From: Ruminococcus sp.
GTDB lineage: Bacteria > Bacillota > Clostridia > Oscillospirales > Ruminococcaceae
Reading direction: 5' to 3'
Assembly (NCBI GenBank): GCA_017516465.1
Contig: JAFXCR010000050.1
Coordinates: 1 to 64,000, forward strand
Length of the DNA stretch: 64,000 nucleotides
The notes beneath the pieces were generated by a model that saw nothing but the letters and a program-made list of their open reading frames with translations, had not been told where the DNA came from and did no database searches. Position numbers and translations under genes: made by a program. Shown piece after piece: positions 45,516 to 53,320 of this stretch (position 1 is the first letter of the stretch; each line of letters begins with the position of its first letter).

Positions 45516-45567
45516 GTAAAGTTAACTTTACAATACATAGTATAGCACGCTTTACATTCTTTGTCAA
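45516..45567 (-). promoter_or_regulatory. Promoter and palindromic operator of the XRE/membrane operon
   Basis: Minus strand: TTGACA (45567-45562), 17 bases, TATACT (45544-45539). Immediately downstream is the perfect 16-bp palindrome GTAAAGTTAACTTTAC (45516-45531), overlapping the expected transcription start. Additional GTAAAG half-sites lie inside the spacer and upstream. Confidence 0.85.
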
Positions 45568-45633
45568 GGGTGCTTTACATATTTCTATATTTTAACAAAA
45601 TGTATGCTTGCGGATTCAAATTAAATAAAGCAA

Positions 45634-45840
45634 TATGTAGGGGCGGATGCCTACATCCGCCCTTTTAATGCATAATTGTGGTGTAGGCATTCACCGAAAT
45701 AATAAATAAATTTTTGGAAACAATTTGTAGGAACGATATTGGTCGTCCGCATAACGTGAAATATCCGAAATAATAATGGACGCACACAAGGGTCCGTCCC
45801 TACACCACATCCTACATTGTCTATATTTATTTTACACATA
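45634..45840. repeat. Cluster of family B palindromes
   Basis: GTAGGGGCGGATGCCTACAT with CCGCCC (45637-45662); the TTTTAATGCATAATT module with GGCATTCACCG (45662-45690); a complete bipartite element GTAGGAACGATATTGGTCGT ... GGACGCACACAAGGGTCCGT, CCCTAC (45727-45803). After it comes CTATATTTATTTTACACATA, which also occurs at 26757. This fills the gap 45568-45858. Confidence 0.8.
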
Positions 45841-45858
45841 TCGTTTAATCGAGAGGTA

Positions 45859-45887
45859 TTGAAAATTTGAGAGAAATGTGATATAAT
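45859..45887 (+). promoter_or_regulatory. Promoter of the DUF1919 gene
   Basis: TTGAAA (45859-45864), 17 bases, TATAAT (45882-45887). The -10 overlaps the first in-frame ATG, which argues for the later start at 45943. Confidence 0.8.
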
Positions 45888-45942
45888 GAAGGAAATCAAC
45901 CAGACCAGTAAATATAAATTTACAAATAAGGGGTTCAGTACG

Positions 45943-46569
45943 ATGAAAATTAAGAACGGTATAGTAAAAATCAAACGACATATCCGGAAAATATATATTA
46001 AAATCATTGTAAGAAAACTAAAGAATAATGATTTTTCAATTATTGCAAGTAATTGTAATGGGGCTTTTCTTCTGCATGATTTGGGACTTAGGTTCAATAG
46101 TCCTTTTGTTAATCTTTGGATGAAACCCGATGATTTTATTCGATTTCTCTCTAATATCAATCACTATTTAAGTTGTGAAATGACATTTGTTGTGGAACCT
46201 GATATCACCTATCCTATTGGACTCCTTGATGATGTACGAATTTATTTTCAGCACTACTCAACGAAAGAAAATGCGAAAGATAAATGGGTGGAACGTTCAA
46301 AACGAATAGATTTTAATAATCTGTTTATCATGTTTACTGACAGAGATGGTTGTACTCTTCAAAATCTGCGTGATTTTGATGCATTGCCATATAAAAATAA
46401 GGTCGTCTTCACCCATGTGCCACATCCTGAGATTCAATCAGCTTATTATCTGAAAGGGTGGGAATCTGAATCAAGTGTGGGTATGTGCTTCGACTATAAA
46501 AGTTTTTTTTCGATAAGAAAACACTATGATGATTTCAATTATATTGATTGGTTCAATAAAGGAAAATAA
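45943..46569 (+). CDS. DUF1919 (exopolysaccharide-type) protein
   Basis: A 208-residue protein resembling DUF1919 proteins found in polysaccharide gene clusters. Recognisable parts are FSIIASNCNGAFLLHDLGLRFNSPFVNLW, ITYPIGLLDDVRIYFQHY and a late FTHVPHPEIQSAYYLKGW. The ATG at 45943 follows AAGGGG. The gene is clearly richer in A/T (many AAA, AAT, TTT codons) than the core genes and stands alone, suggesting recent transfer. Substrate unknown. Confidence 0.85.
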   Translation: MKIKNGIVKIKRHIRKIYIKIIVRKLKNNDFSIIASNCNGAFLLHDLGLRFNSPFVNLWMKPDDFIRFLSNINHYLSCEMTFVVEPDITYPIGLLDDVRIYFQHYSTKENAKDKWVERSKRIDFNNLFIMFTDRDGCTLQNLRDFDALPYKNKVVFTHVPHPEIQSAYYLKGWESESSVGMCFDYKSFFSIRKHYDDFNYIDWFNKGK

Positions 46570-46624
46570 GATTAAGACAATATCACAAGCTGAAAGCTGA
46601 TAACTAAAAATCCCGAAATACCAT

Positions 46625-46653
46625 TTGCTTTCTATGCCGGATTATACTATAAT
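46625..46653 (+). promoter_or_regulatory. Promoter of the phosphopantetheinyl transferase locus
   Basis: TTGCTT (46625-46630), 17 bases, TATAAT (46648-46653), 16 bases before the ATG. Confidence 0.75.
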
Positions 46654-46668
46654 TTAACGGGTGATATT

Positions 46669-47195
46669 ATGATTGCAGTTTCTCTGATTGACATTGACAA
46701 GAAAAATCAGCATTCCCATGCTCACAGGCTTCTCAGGGAATGCCTCAGACCATACGGCATTGACTACACCGAGGATTCTCCCGTAACAAAGGGAAATTCG
46801 GCAAGCCCTCACTTACGGAGCATCCGGAAATTCATTACAACATCTCTCATGCGGATGGAATCGCCGCCTGCGTTGTCTCTGGAAAGGAATGTGGTATTGA
46901 CTGCGAAAGAATCCGTCCGCTTCGCAGTACTGTCATGCGGAGAGCCTTCTCCGAAAGTGAACAGAAGTTCATAGAGAAAGCTCCCGATGAACAGAAAAAC
47001 AATCTTTTCTTCCGGCTGTGGACGCTCAAGGAAGCCTACATAAAGGCGGTAGGCACAGGACTCTCCTTTCCGCTTGAACAGGCGGAGTTCATCCTCACAG
47101 AGGACGGCTTCACAACAGAAATCACCGGCTATAAGTTCCGGCAATATATTATTCGTGGTGAGTTTGTCGTTTCGGTGTGCGTCAGCCTTGACTAA
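46669..47195 (+). pseudogene. Sfp-type 4'-phosphopantetheinyl transferase, frameshifted
   Basis: The first about 40 codons (MIAVSLIDIDKKNQHSHAHR...) are in one frame. From about 46788 the family sequence continues in the -1 frame: HYNISHADGIAACVVSG, GIDCERIRP, FSESEQKFI, then FFRLWTLKEAYIKAVGTGL, ending at 47195. A single lost base (or a -1 ribosomal shift) explains it. The junction holds A AAG GGA (46788-46794), a heptamer of the slippery X XXY YYZ form. As one protein it would be about 175 residues, short for Sfp. It could be a dead gene, a sequencing error or programmed frameshifting. Confidence 0.85.
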
Positions 47196-47216
47196 ATTCC
47201 GGCTGTGTGGTATAAT
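47188..47216 (+). promoter_or_regulatory. Promoter of the lipoprotein gene at 47250
   Basis: TTGACT (47188-47193) overlapping the transferase stop codon, 17 bases, TATAAT (47211-47216). Confidence 0.82.
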
Positions 47217-47249
47217 TTCAGAGTGAATTCAAAAATAACGAGGGTTAAT

Positions 47250-47993
47250 ATGAAAAAAATATCATTATTATTTACACTTCTGCTTGCTGTGTGTTCCGTT
47301 ACCGCCTGCGGAGACAACAACGATTCCAGCGAGGAAGGCAACAGTGCTTCCGATTCATCCTCACGCATTATAAAGGATGACGACGACGAGGACGACGAAA
47401 AGTCTGACGATAAGGAAGATGAAAAATCTGACGACAAGGATGAAGAAAAATCTGGCAGCTTTACAAGGGGCAAGGTCGAGGACAACGTTTATTCAAATGA
47501 ATTCAGCGGTCTGACATTTGAGATTCCTGACGGCTGGACAATTCTTTCTGATGAGGAAATCTCTGACACCATGAGTGCAGGTCTTGAGGCAGGCGGAAGC
47601 AGCATGGACGCTGACACAATCCTTAACACAACTACCTATGACTGCATTGCAAGCGATATGTCAACCGGCGAGAGCTTTGCATTCATTTTTGAGGATGTTT
47701 CAAGATATTCCGGCGGTATGACCATTGACGATTATATCAATGCCGCAAAGCTGGCAACCTCCTATTCAATGCCGGATATGAATATCGACTGGCACGTTGA
47801 CGGCGAAAAGGATACTCTCTGCGGTGTTGAATTCGATGTATTCAGCATGGAGGTAGAGCTTGAAAAATATGGCGTATCTGTAAATCAGGATTACTACGTT
47901 ACTGAAAAGGACGGATACATGGTGGTTATCACATATTCCTCCGGACTTTCATCAGGCTCGTTTGACGACTATCTCGACTGCTTCAAGGACTAA
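47250..47993 (+). CDS. Lipoprotein with an acidic Asp/Lys/Glu linker
   Basis: A 247-residue lipoprotein. The signal peptide ends in VTACG. A low-complexity linker (about residues 25-72) repeats DDKEDEKSDDKDEEKS. The globular domain starts VYSNEFSGLTFEIPDGWTILSDEEI, a pattern seen in secreted proteins with a PsbP- or DUF1795-like fold, and closes with VSVNQDYYVTEKDGYMVVITYSSG. ATG at 47250 follows GAGGG. Function unknown. Confidence 0.83.
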   Translation: MKKISLLFTLLLAVCSVTACGDNNDSSEEGNSASDSSSRIIKDDDDEDDEKSDDKEDEKSDDKDEEKSGSFTRGKVEDNVYSNEFSGLTFEIPDGWTILSDEEISDTMSAGLEAGGSSMDADTILNTTTYDCIASDMSTGESFAFIFEDVSRYSGGMTIDDYINAAKLATSYSMPDMNIDWHVDGEKDTLCGVEFDVFSMEVELEKYGVSVNQDYYVTEKDGYMVVITYSSGLSSGSFDDYLDCFKD

Positions 47994-48001
47994 GAAAATA
48001 T

Positions 48002-48706
48002 ATGAAATCACTCTTTTTACGGGGAATGTCACATGGCATTCCTATTGCATTGGGATATCTTTCGGTATCCTTCGGGTTCGGAATTGCTGCGGCAAAGTGC
48101 GGATTGTCGGTATTTACAGCTTCACTGATATCTGCGACTAATCTTACATCAGCAGGACAGGCGGCAGGAATCGACATAATCGCCGCCAGCGGTGCACTCA
48201 TCGAAATGGTACTCGTTCAGCTCACTATTAATATAAGATACTCTCTTATGGCGATATCCCTTTCGCAGAAACTCGACAAAAGCTTTACTACTCCGCACAG
48301 ATTTGCGGCTTCATACGGCATAACAGACGAAATATTTGCAGTCTGCTCCGCCCAGAAAAATCCTCTGACTCCTGCCTATATGTACGGGATGATACTTGTT
48401 GCATTTCTCGGCTGGGTGTCGGGAACGGCAATGGGAGTAAGTGCAGGACAGCTTCTGCCGTCGTCTGTTAGCAGTGCTATGGGAATTGTTCTGTACGGAA
48501 TGTTTCTCGCAATTATAATTCCTCCGGCAAAAAAGCAGAGAAATGTACTGTTTGCCGTACTTCTTGCGGCAGGAGTGAGTATTCTCATGCGGTATGTATT
48601 CACCATGATAAGCGGCGGATTTGCAGTGATAATCAGTGCCGTTGCGGCTTCGGCTCTGGCGGCTGTTATCTTTCCGGTAAAGGATGACGGGGAGGCGAAC
48701 GAATGA
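48002..48706 (+). CDS. azlC: Branched-chain amino acid exporter, large subunit
   Basis: A 234-residue AzlC-family protein with about 6-7 membrane segments. The N-terminal FLRGMSHGIPIALGYLSVSFGFG and the GFGIAAAKCGLS region are typical. With AzlD it forms an exporter of branched-chain amino acids or analogues. Overlaps azlD by ATGA. Confidence 0.93.
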   Translation: MKSLFLRGMSHGIPIALGYLSVSFGFGIAAAKCGLSVFTASLISATNLTSAGQAAGIDIIAASGALIEMVLVQLTINIRYSLMAISLSQKLDKSFTTPHRFAASYGITDEIFAVCSAQKNPLTPAYMYGMILVAFLGWVSGTAMGVSAGQLLPSSVSSAMGIVLYGMFLAIIIPPAKKQRNVLFAVLLAAGVSILMRYVFTMISGGFAVIISAVAASALAAVIFPVKDDGEANE

Positions 48707-49002
48707 GTATTGCCATTTATATCTTTGTTATGGCTGGTGTGACGTATCTTATCAGGATGATTCCGTTCACGTTTTTCAGGAAGAAGATTAAATCAAAATT
48801 CTTCCGGAGCTTTCTGTATTACATTCCGTATGCAGTCCTCAGTGCAATGACAATTCCGGCGATTTTTTACAGTACAGGTAGTATGATTACCTCTGTTGCA
48901 GGAACAGTCGTGGCTGTTGTGCTTGCGTATCTTGACCTTCCGCTTATTATCGTGGCACTTGCGGCATCGGGGACGGCATTTTTTACAGGATTATTTTGTT
49001 GA
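48703..49002 (+). CDS. azlD: Branched-chain amino acid exporter, small subunit
   Basis: A 99-residue AzlD protein with three to four membrane helices, including GVTYLIRMIPFTFFRKKI and RSFLYYIPYAVLSAMTIPAI, both characteristic. Coupled to azlC by a 4-base overlap and followed by a terminator. Confidence 0.92.
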   Translation: MSIAIYIFVMAGVTYLIRMIPFTFFRKKIKSKFFRSFLYYIPYAVLSAMTIPAIFYSTGSMITSVAGTVVAVVLAYLDLPLIIVALAASGTAFFTGLFC

Positions 49003-49025
49003 ATTTAAACAATATCAGAATATCA

Positions 49026-49070
49026 AAAGACTTTGTTGATGTAGAAATCTACAAAGTCTTTTTTATTTTT
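49026..49070 (+). terminator. Terminator of azlCD
   Basis: AAGACTTTG...CAAAGTCTT (9 bp, with an inner TAGA/TCTA) followed by TTTTATTTTT. It separates azlCD from the capsid island. Confidence 0.88.
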
Positions 49071-49096
49071 CTCTCCGTACAACTATTTTTAGTTGA

Positions 49097-49166
49097 ATGA
49101 AACCTTCTTCCGGCTGTCTTATGAACGGTGCTTCTGTTCAGAAATTACCGGAAGGAGGTCGTTTAT
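49097..49166 (+). promoter_or_regulatory. Leader of the capsid island with sequestered ribosome binding site
   Basis: ACCTTCTTCCGG (49102-49113) can pair along all 12 positions (one U-G) with CCGGAAGGAGGT (49148-49159), which contains the terS ribosome binding site. A 30-codon frame MKPSSGCLMNGASVQKLPEG..., 49097-49189, runs through the stem and overlaps the terS start; its translation would open the stem. The leader frame lacks a good ribosome binding site of its own, so its use is unproven. Confidence 0.55.
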
Positions 49167-49658
49167 TTGCAGGAAAAAAAGGAGCTTAAAGCAAAAAGAT
49201 ATGCCTTCTGCTGCTATTACGTTATGCTTGGAAATGTCTCCGAGGCGGCAGAAAAGGCAGGCTTTGGCAGGGAAAATGCTCTGACCGAGGGTGTGAAATG
49301 CCTTAAATCCGCAGAATGCAGACGTATTATTGCAGGTCTGAGGGATATCCTCAGCGATACCAACAGTGTTTCTGCCGGACTCAGGCGGCTTGCATTCGGA
49401 AGCTGTACTGACGCAGTATATCTTGTATTTGCCGATGAGCTTCCGCCACAGGACATCATTGAGAGACTTGATCTTTTCAATGTCTCGGAAATAAAGAGAG
49501 TCAAGGGAGGAGGAGTTGAGGTCAGGCTTTTCGACCGTATAAAGGCTATGGAAAAGCTCGCTGAACTGGAAAACTCATGCTCCGACAGAAACAAGGCAGC
49601 TGGTCTTATAGCGGCTCTTACGGCGTCGGCGGAGGAGGATGATAATCCTGATGATTGA
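49167..49658 (+). CDS. terS: Phage terminase small subunit
   Basis: A 163-residue protein with an N-terminal helix-turn-helix-like region (AKRYAFCCYYVMLGNVSEAAEKAGF), as in Terminase_2/PBSX small subunits that select DNA for packaging. It ends in an acidic tail. TTG at 49167 is 8 bases after GGAGG; upstream ATG codons at 49093-49130 are out of position. First gene of the capsid island; overlaps terL by 8 bases. Confidence 0.82.
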   Translation: MQEKKELKAKRYAFCCYYVMLGNVSEAAEKAGFGRENALTEGVKCLKSAECRRIIAGLRDILSDTNSVSAGLRRLAFGSCTDAVYLVFADELPPQDIIERLDLFNVSEIKRVKGGGVEVRLFDRIKAMEKLAELENSCSDRNKAAGLIAALTASAEEDDNPDD

Positions 49659-50895
49659 AAGGCTCTCCCGAAAACAGAAAATCACTATGAACTGGTGGAA
49701 GAATCCTGAATACAGAGACTACGACGCTCTTATCTGTGACGGTGCTGTAAGAAGCGGAAAGACTCTTTCCATGTCAATCGGCTTTGTATTCTGGGCATCC
49801 TCGGTATTCGACGGAGCTTCCTTCGCTCTGTGCGGAAAGACGGTAACTTCCCTCAGAAGAAATGTCGTTGTTCCTCTTATTCCGATTCTCAAGGAATATG
49901 GCTGTACCTGTCTTGAAAAGGTCAGCAGGAACTACATCGATATCACCTTTCTGGGGAAAACAAACCGTTTCTATCTGTTCGGAGGCAAGGATGAAGGTTC
50001 TGCTTCGCTGATTCAGGGTATGACTCTCTCTGGTGTTTTCTTCGATGAAGCCGCACTTATGCCGAGGTCCTTCGTGGAGCAGGCTCTTGCAAGATGCTCG
50101 GTAAACGGCTCAAAGATGTGGTTCAACTGCAATCCGGACAATCCTGCACACTGGTTCTACAACGAGTGGATTAAAAAGGCGGAGGAAAAAAAGGCTCTCT
50201 ATCTCCATTTTACCATGGACGACAACCCTTCGCTCTCCGAAAGCATGAAAAACCGCTACAAGAGACTTTATTCCGGCACGTTCTATGACCGCTTCGTGCT
50301 CGGGAAATGGACTGCCTCGGAAGGGGTTGTCTATCCGATGTTCAGCAGGGAAAATCACGTTTACAGCGGCGAAATCGACTGCGAAAGCTATGTCATTTCC
50401 TGTGATTACGGCACGGTAAATCCGTCATCCTTTGGTCTGTGGGGACTCAGCGGCGGCGTATGGCATCGCCTGAGGGAGTACTATTACTCCTCAAAAAAAG
50501 AAGGAGCTTCCCGCACGGACGAGGAACATTATTCGGCTCTGGAGGAGCTTGCGGGTGAGAAGAAAATCTCACGGGTAATCGTTGATCCCTCTGCTGCAAG
50601 CTTTATCGAGTGTATCCGCAGACACGGAAAATTCAGAGTCGTAAAGGCTGACAACGATGTCATCACCGGAATAAGGCAGGTAAGTGCCGCCCTTAAACAG
50701 AACAGACTGAAATTTCATGAATCGTGTACCGATATTTTCAGGGAATTCCAGCTCTACCGCTGGAGCGAAAAAGCCGGTATGGACGCTCCGATAAAGGAGA
50801 ATGACCACGCTATGGACGATATGAGATACTTTGTGGCAGATATGCTTGCTTCGGAAAGAAACGACGATTTCTTTGCGGTATCCGTATCACGATGA
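49651..50895 (+). CDS. terL: Phage terminase large subunit (PBSX type)
   Basis: A 414-residue packaging motor. The ATPase domain has Walker A CDGAVRSGKTLSM near residue 30 and Walker B GVFFDEAALM. The RNase H-like nuclease domain has VISCDYGTVNPSSFGL, VDPSAASFIE and DHAMDDMRYF with its metal-binding acidic residues all present. It looks fully functional. I prefer the ATG at 49651; the ATG at 49639 directly touches GGAGGAGG. Order and size match PBSX/SPP1-like modules. Confidence 0.93.
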   Translation: MIERLSRKQKITMNWWKNPEYRDYDALICDGAVRSGKTLSMSIGFVFWASSVFDGASFALCGKTVTSLRRNVVVPLIPILKEYGCTCLEKVSRNYIDITFLGKTNRFYLFGGKDEGSASLIQGMTLSGVFFDEAALMPRSFVEQALARCSVNGSKMWFNCNPDNPAHWFYNEWIKKAEEKKALYLHFTMDDNPSLSESMKNRYKRLYSGTFYDRFVLGKWTASEGVVYPMFSRENHVYSGEIDCESYVISCDYGTVNPSSFGLWGLSGGVWHRLREYYYSSKKEGASRTDEEHYSALEELAGEKKISRVIVDPSAASFIECIRRHGKFRVVKADNDVITGIRQVSAALKQNRLKFHESCTDIFREFQLYRWSEKAGMDAPIKENDHAMDDMRYFVADMLASERNDDFFAVSVSR

Positions 50896-50939
50896 TGTAC
50901 ATGAAGCACTGTTCACAATCACACGCAGAAGGAGGAAAA

Positions 50940-52088
50940 ATGAAACTCTTCAGAACAAAACAGAAACCTGCGTTACGTCAGAAATCGCCGGAGATAGCCT
51001 GTGCAAGCCGTTATATTCCGGCAAGAAACGCAGTTCCGGCTATGATAGATCCGCTTGAAGCAGAGCTTTACGACAGACTGAGATATGCTGTTCCCGTTCT
51101 TGACGCGGCTATCATGAAGATCATACGTCTTACCGGAGGCTTCCGTGTTGTAAGCTCGGATGAGAATTATCAGGAACAGCTTGATTCCTTTCTGGAAAAG
51201 GTTCCCGTCGGACTTACAGGACAGTCTGTCGGAACGTTTGCCGATAACTTCCTTGACAGTCTGCTTACCTACGGAAGTGCTGTGGGGGAAATTGCTGTTG
51301 ATTACGGTGAAAAACGCATTGCCGGATTATGGAACGGAGATGTCACAAGGCTGAGAATAACCTCCGGAGCAGATCCCTTTTCAAGGGAATATATGATAAG
51401 GGATTCCACAGGGACGGAAAAAAAGATTGAGCGTCCGGAAAGAATCCTCTATTCTTCGCTGGTAGGAGGTCATTCGCTTCTTCGCGGACTTCCGGCTCTC
51501 AGCGGTATTCTGCTCAGGATATACGACTGCATAGGTCAGAATTTCGACCGTGCCGGAAATATCCGCTATGCCATAACCTACAAGCCTTCGGGAGAATCGG
51601 GCGATATTATCCATTCCCGTGAGCGTGCACAGCAGATCGCCAAGGAGTGGGCGGACGGCATGAATTCCGCACGCTATGGTCAGGTGAAAGATTTTGTGGC
51701 GGTCGGCGATGTGGATATAAAGGTAATCGGGGCGGAAAATCAGCTTTTTGATACGAATATTCCTGTCCGTCAGCTTCTGGAGCAGCTTATCTCTAAGCTC
51801 TCCATACCGCCGTTTCTTCTCGGACTCACATGGAGCAGCACGGAGAGGATGTCCTCGCAGCAGGCAGATATCCTCACATCCGAGCTTGAATATTACAGAC
51901 GTCTGCTTACGCCGGTAATCACTCAGATCGGCAATGCTTATCTCTGTTCAGTCGGTGCGGACGCTGTATGTCATGTGGAATGGGACAACATAAATCTTCA
52001 GGACGAAGCAGTTCTTGCAGAAAGCCGTCTGAAAAATGCACAGGCACTTGAAATAGAAAAGAGACTCGCAGGAGAGTCGGAAAAATAA
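50940..52088 (+). CDS. Phage portal protein
   Basis: A 382-residue portal protein, the dodecameric ring at the capsid vertex. It has YDRLRYAVPVLDAAIMKIIRL, SLLTYGSAVGEIAVDYG, and the late SIPPFLLGLTWSSTERMSSQQADILTSELEYYRRLLTPV, a pattern of HK97/SPP1-like portals. The ATG at 50940 follows AAGGAGG and lies 44 bases beyond terL; the frame extending to 50892 is unlikely. Short of the usual 420-480 residues but complete at both ends. Confidence 0.88.
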   Translation: MKLFRTKQKPALRQKSPEIACASRYIPARNAVPAMIDPLEAELYDRLRYAVPVLDAAIMKIIRLTGGFRVVSSDENYQEQLDSFLEKVPVGLTGQSVGTFADNFLDSLLTYGSAVGEIAVDYGEKRIAGLWNGDVTRLRITSGADPFSREYMIRDSTGTEKKIERPERILYSSLVGGHSLLRGLPALSGILLRIYDCIGQNFDRAGNIRYAITYKPSGESGDIIHSRERAQQIAKEWADGMNSARYGQVKDFVAVGDVDIKVIGAENQLFDTNIPVRQLLEQLISKLSIPPFLLGLTWSSTERMSSQQADILTSELEYYRRLLTPVITQIGNAYLCSVGADAVCHVEWDNINLQDEAVLAESRLKNAQALEIEKRLAGESEK

Positions 52089-52111
52089 AGAGTAATGAAC
52101 AATCCAGTGGT

Positions 52112-52252
52112 CGAAAGGGCGGTGGACGTTTGCGTAATTGCCCAGAACTACGTTCACGCAGTCTGTCAAGACCGCCATTTATGGTGCTTGTTTTAGTCTT
52201 GACAGAATAAGTGAACGTGGTATAATCTGCAATTGCGAACGTCCGTCTTTTC
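52112..52252 (+). promoter_or_regulatory. Fold-back element carrying a consensus promoter for the capsid gene
   Basis: About 140 bp that folds on itself: GGACGTTTGCGTAATTGC (52123) pairs with GCAATTGCGAACGTCC (52229-52244), and CGTTCACGCAGTCTGTCAAG (52151) with CTTGACAGAATAAGTGAACG (52198). The right arm contains TTGACA (52199-52204), 16 bases, TATAAT (52221-52226), pointing at the capsid gene. The left arm has a decayed mirror copy. Confidence 0.8.
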
Positions 52253-52297
52253 TATGAACAGAAAATTATTAACCGGATTAATTTTTGGAGGTATATT

Positions 52298-53254
52298 ATG
52301 TATAACGAAATCAGACTTGAAAAGGGACTTTACAACCTCAGCGGAAAATCCTTTACAGCGGCTCTTGAGGAGCTCGATCCCACTTCGGCTTATGCCGGAA
52401 CTCCCCTTGAAAAGCTCGACGCCTACGAAAGACAGCTCAAGCGATTCAACATCAGGGTAAGCGGTCCTGAATGCGACTGCGTGGAGAAGTTCTTCTCGTC
52501 CACCGAGACGGCTGTTCTTTTCCCCGAATTTGTTACACGTTCAATCAGAAAGGGCTTTGACGAGACAGTTCTTTCAGCCGTGTGTGCTGTCAAGACAATC
52601 AGCAATTCTGGTCAGTATCTTGGCTGCGACCTCGACGATACAGCCGATTATACCACAACAGCTCAGGCGGCTCAGCTTCCTGCGGCGATTGTCAGAGAAA
52701 GCGACAAGGCTGTTACTCTCGTGAAATACGGCAGACTTATCAATGCTTCCTACGAGGCTATACGTCCGCAGAGACTTGATGTTTTCGGTATCATGCTCAG
52801 AAGCATCGGCGTGAGACTTGCTCTTAACGTTGCCGCAAAGGCTGCCGAGGTTCTTGCTGAAAATGCAGAGCAGATTACAGCGGAAAGTCTTACTTACAGT
52901 GATCTTGCGTCACTTTACGGAAAGTTCGGCTGCTTCGACATGACGACTCTTCTTGTATCGCCCGAAAACGCTTCACTTATTGCGGCTATGGAGCAGCTCT
53001 CCGACTGTACTGCCGACAAGGACGGTAAGCTTATTCTTCCCTTCGGCTCAGAGGTTGTGAAAACATCTGCGGCTCCTTCTGACAAGATTATCGGTCTTGA
53101 CAGAAACTTCGCCCTTGAATTCATCACCAGCACCGATCTTGTGATGGAAACAGACAAGCTCATTGGTCAGCAGCTTGACCAGATCAGCGTTTCCATTACC
53201 TGCGGATTCCGCAAAATTACTCCCGACGCCGTAAAGGTACTTGCAATCGGCTGA
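52298..53254 (+). CDS. Phage major capsid protein (HK97-like)
   Basis: A 318-residue protein that by position and content is the major capsid protein. It has a helical N-terminal arm, then FPEFVTRSIRKGFDETVLSAVCAVKTISNSGQYL, TLVKYGRLINASYEAIRPQRLDVFGIMLRSIG and a late beta-rich P-domain with LLVSPENASLIAAM. No long scaffolding N-terminus is visible. ATG is preceded by TTGGAGG. It is driven by the promoter at 52199-52226 and followed by a hairpin, which fits much higher expression than its neighbours. Confidence 0.85.
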   Translation: MYNEIRLEKGLYNLSGKSFTAALEELDPTSAYAGTPLEKLDAYERQLKRFNIRVSGPECDCVEKFFSSTETAVLFPEFVTRSIRKGFDETVLSAVCAVKTISNSGQYLGCDLDDTADYTTTAQAAQLPAAIVRESDKAVTLVKYGRLINASYEAIRPQRLDVFGIMLRSIGVRLALNVAAKAAEVLAENAEQITAESLTYSDLASLYGKFGCFDMTTLLVSPENASLIAAMEQLSDCTADKDGKLILPFGSEVVKTSAAPSDKIIGLDRNFALEFITSTDLVMETDKLIGQQLDQISVSITCGFRKITPDAVKVLAIG

Positions 53255-53264
53255 TTTATCATGT

Positions 53265-53289
53265 TCTCCCTCGTTTTAAGCGGGGGAGA
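53265..53289 (+). terminator. Intercistronic hairpin after the capsid gene
   Basis: TCTCCCTCG-TTTTAAG-CGGGGGAGA, a 9-bp stem with one T-G pair, followed by TTCATTT. The T tract is weak, so partial termination (attenuation) is more likely than a full stop. Confidence 0.6.
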
Positions 53290-53320
53290 TTCATTTATCA
53301 TAAACTGAAAGGACATGACT

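Noticed and set aside
49128..49166. ATG-type starts upstream for terS
   Set aside because: The AAGGAGG at 49152-49158 would lie inside the gene; the TTG at 49167 is correctly spaced.
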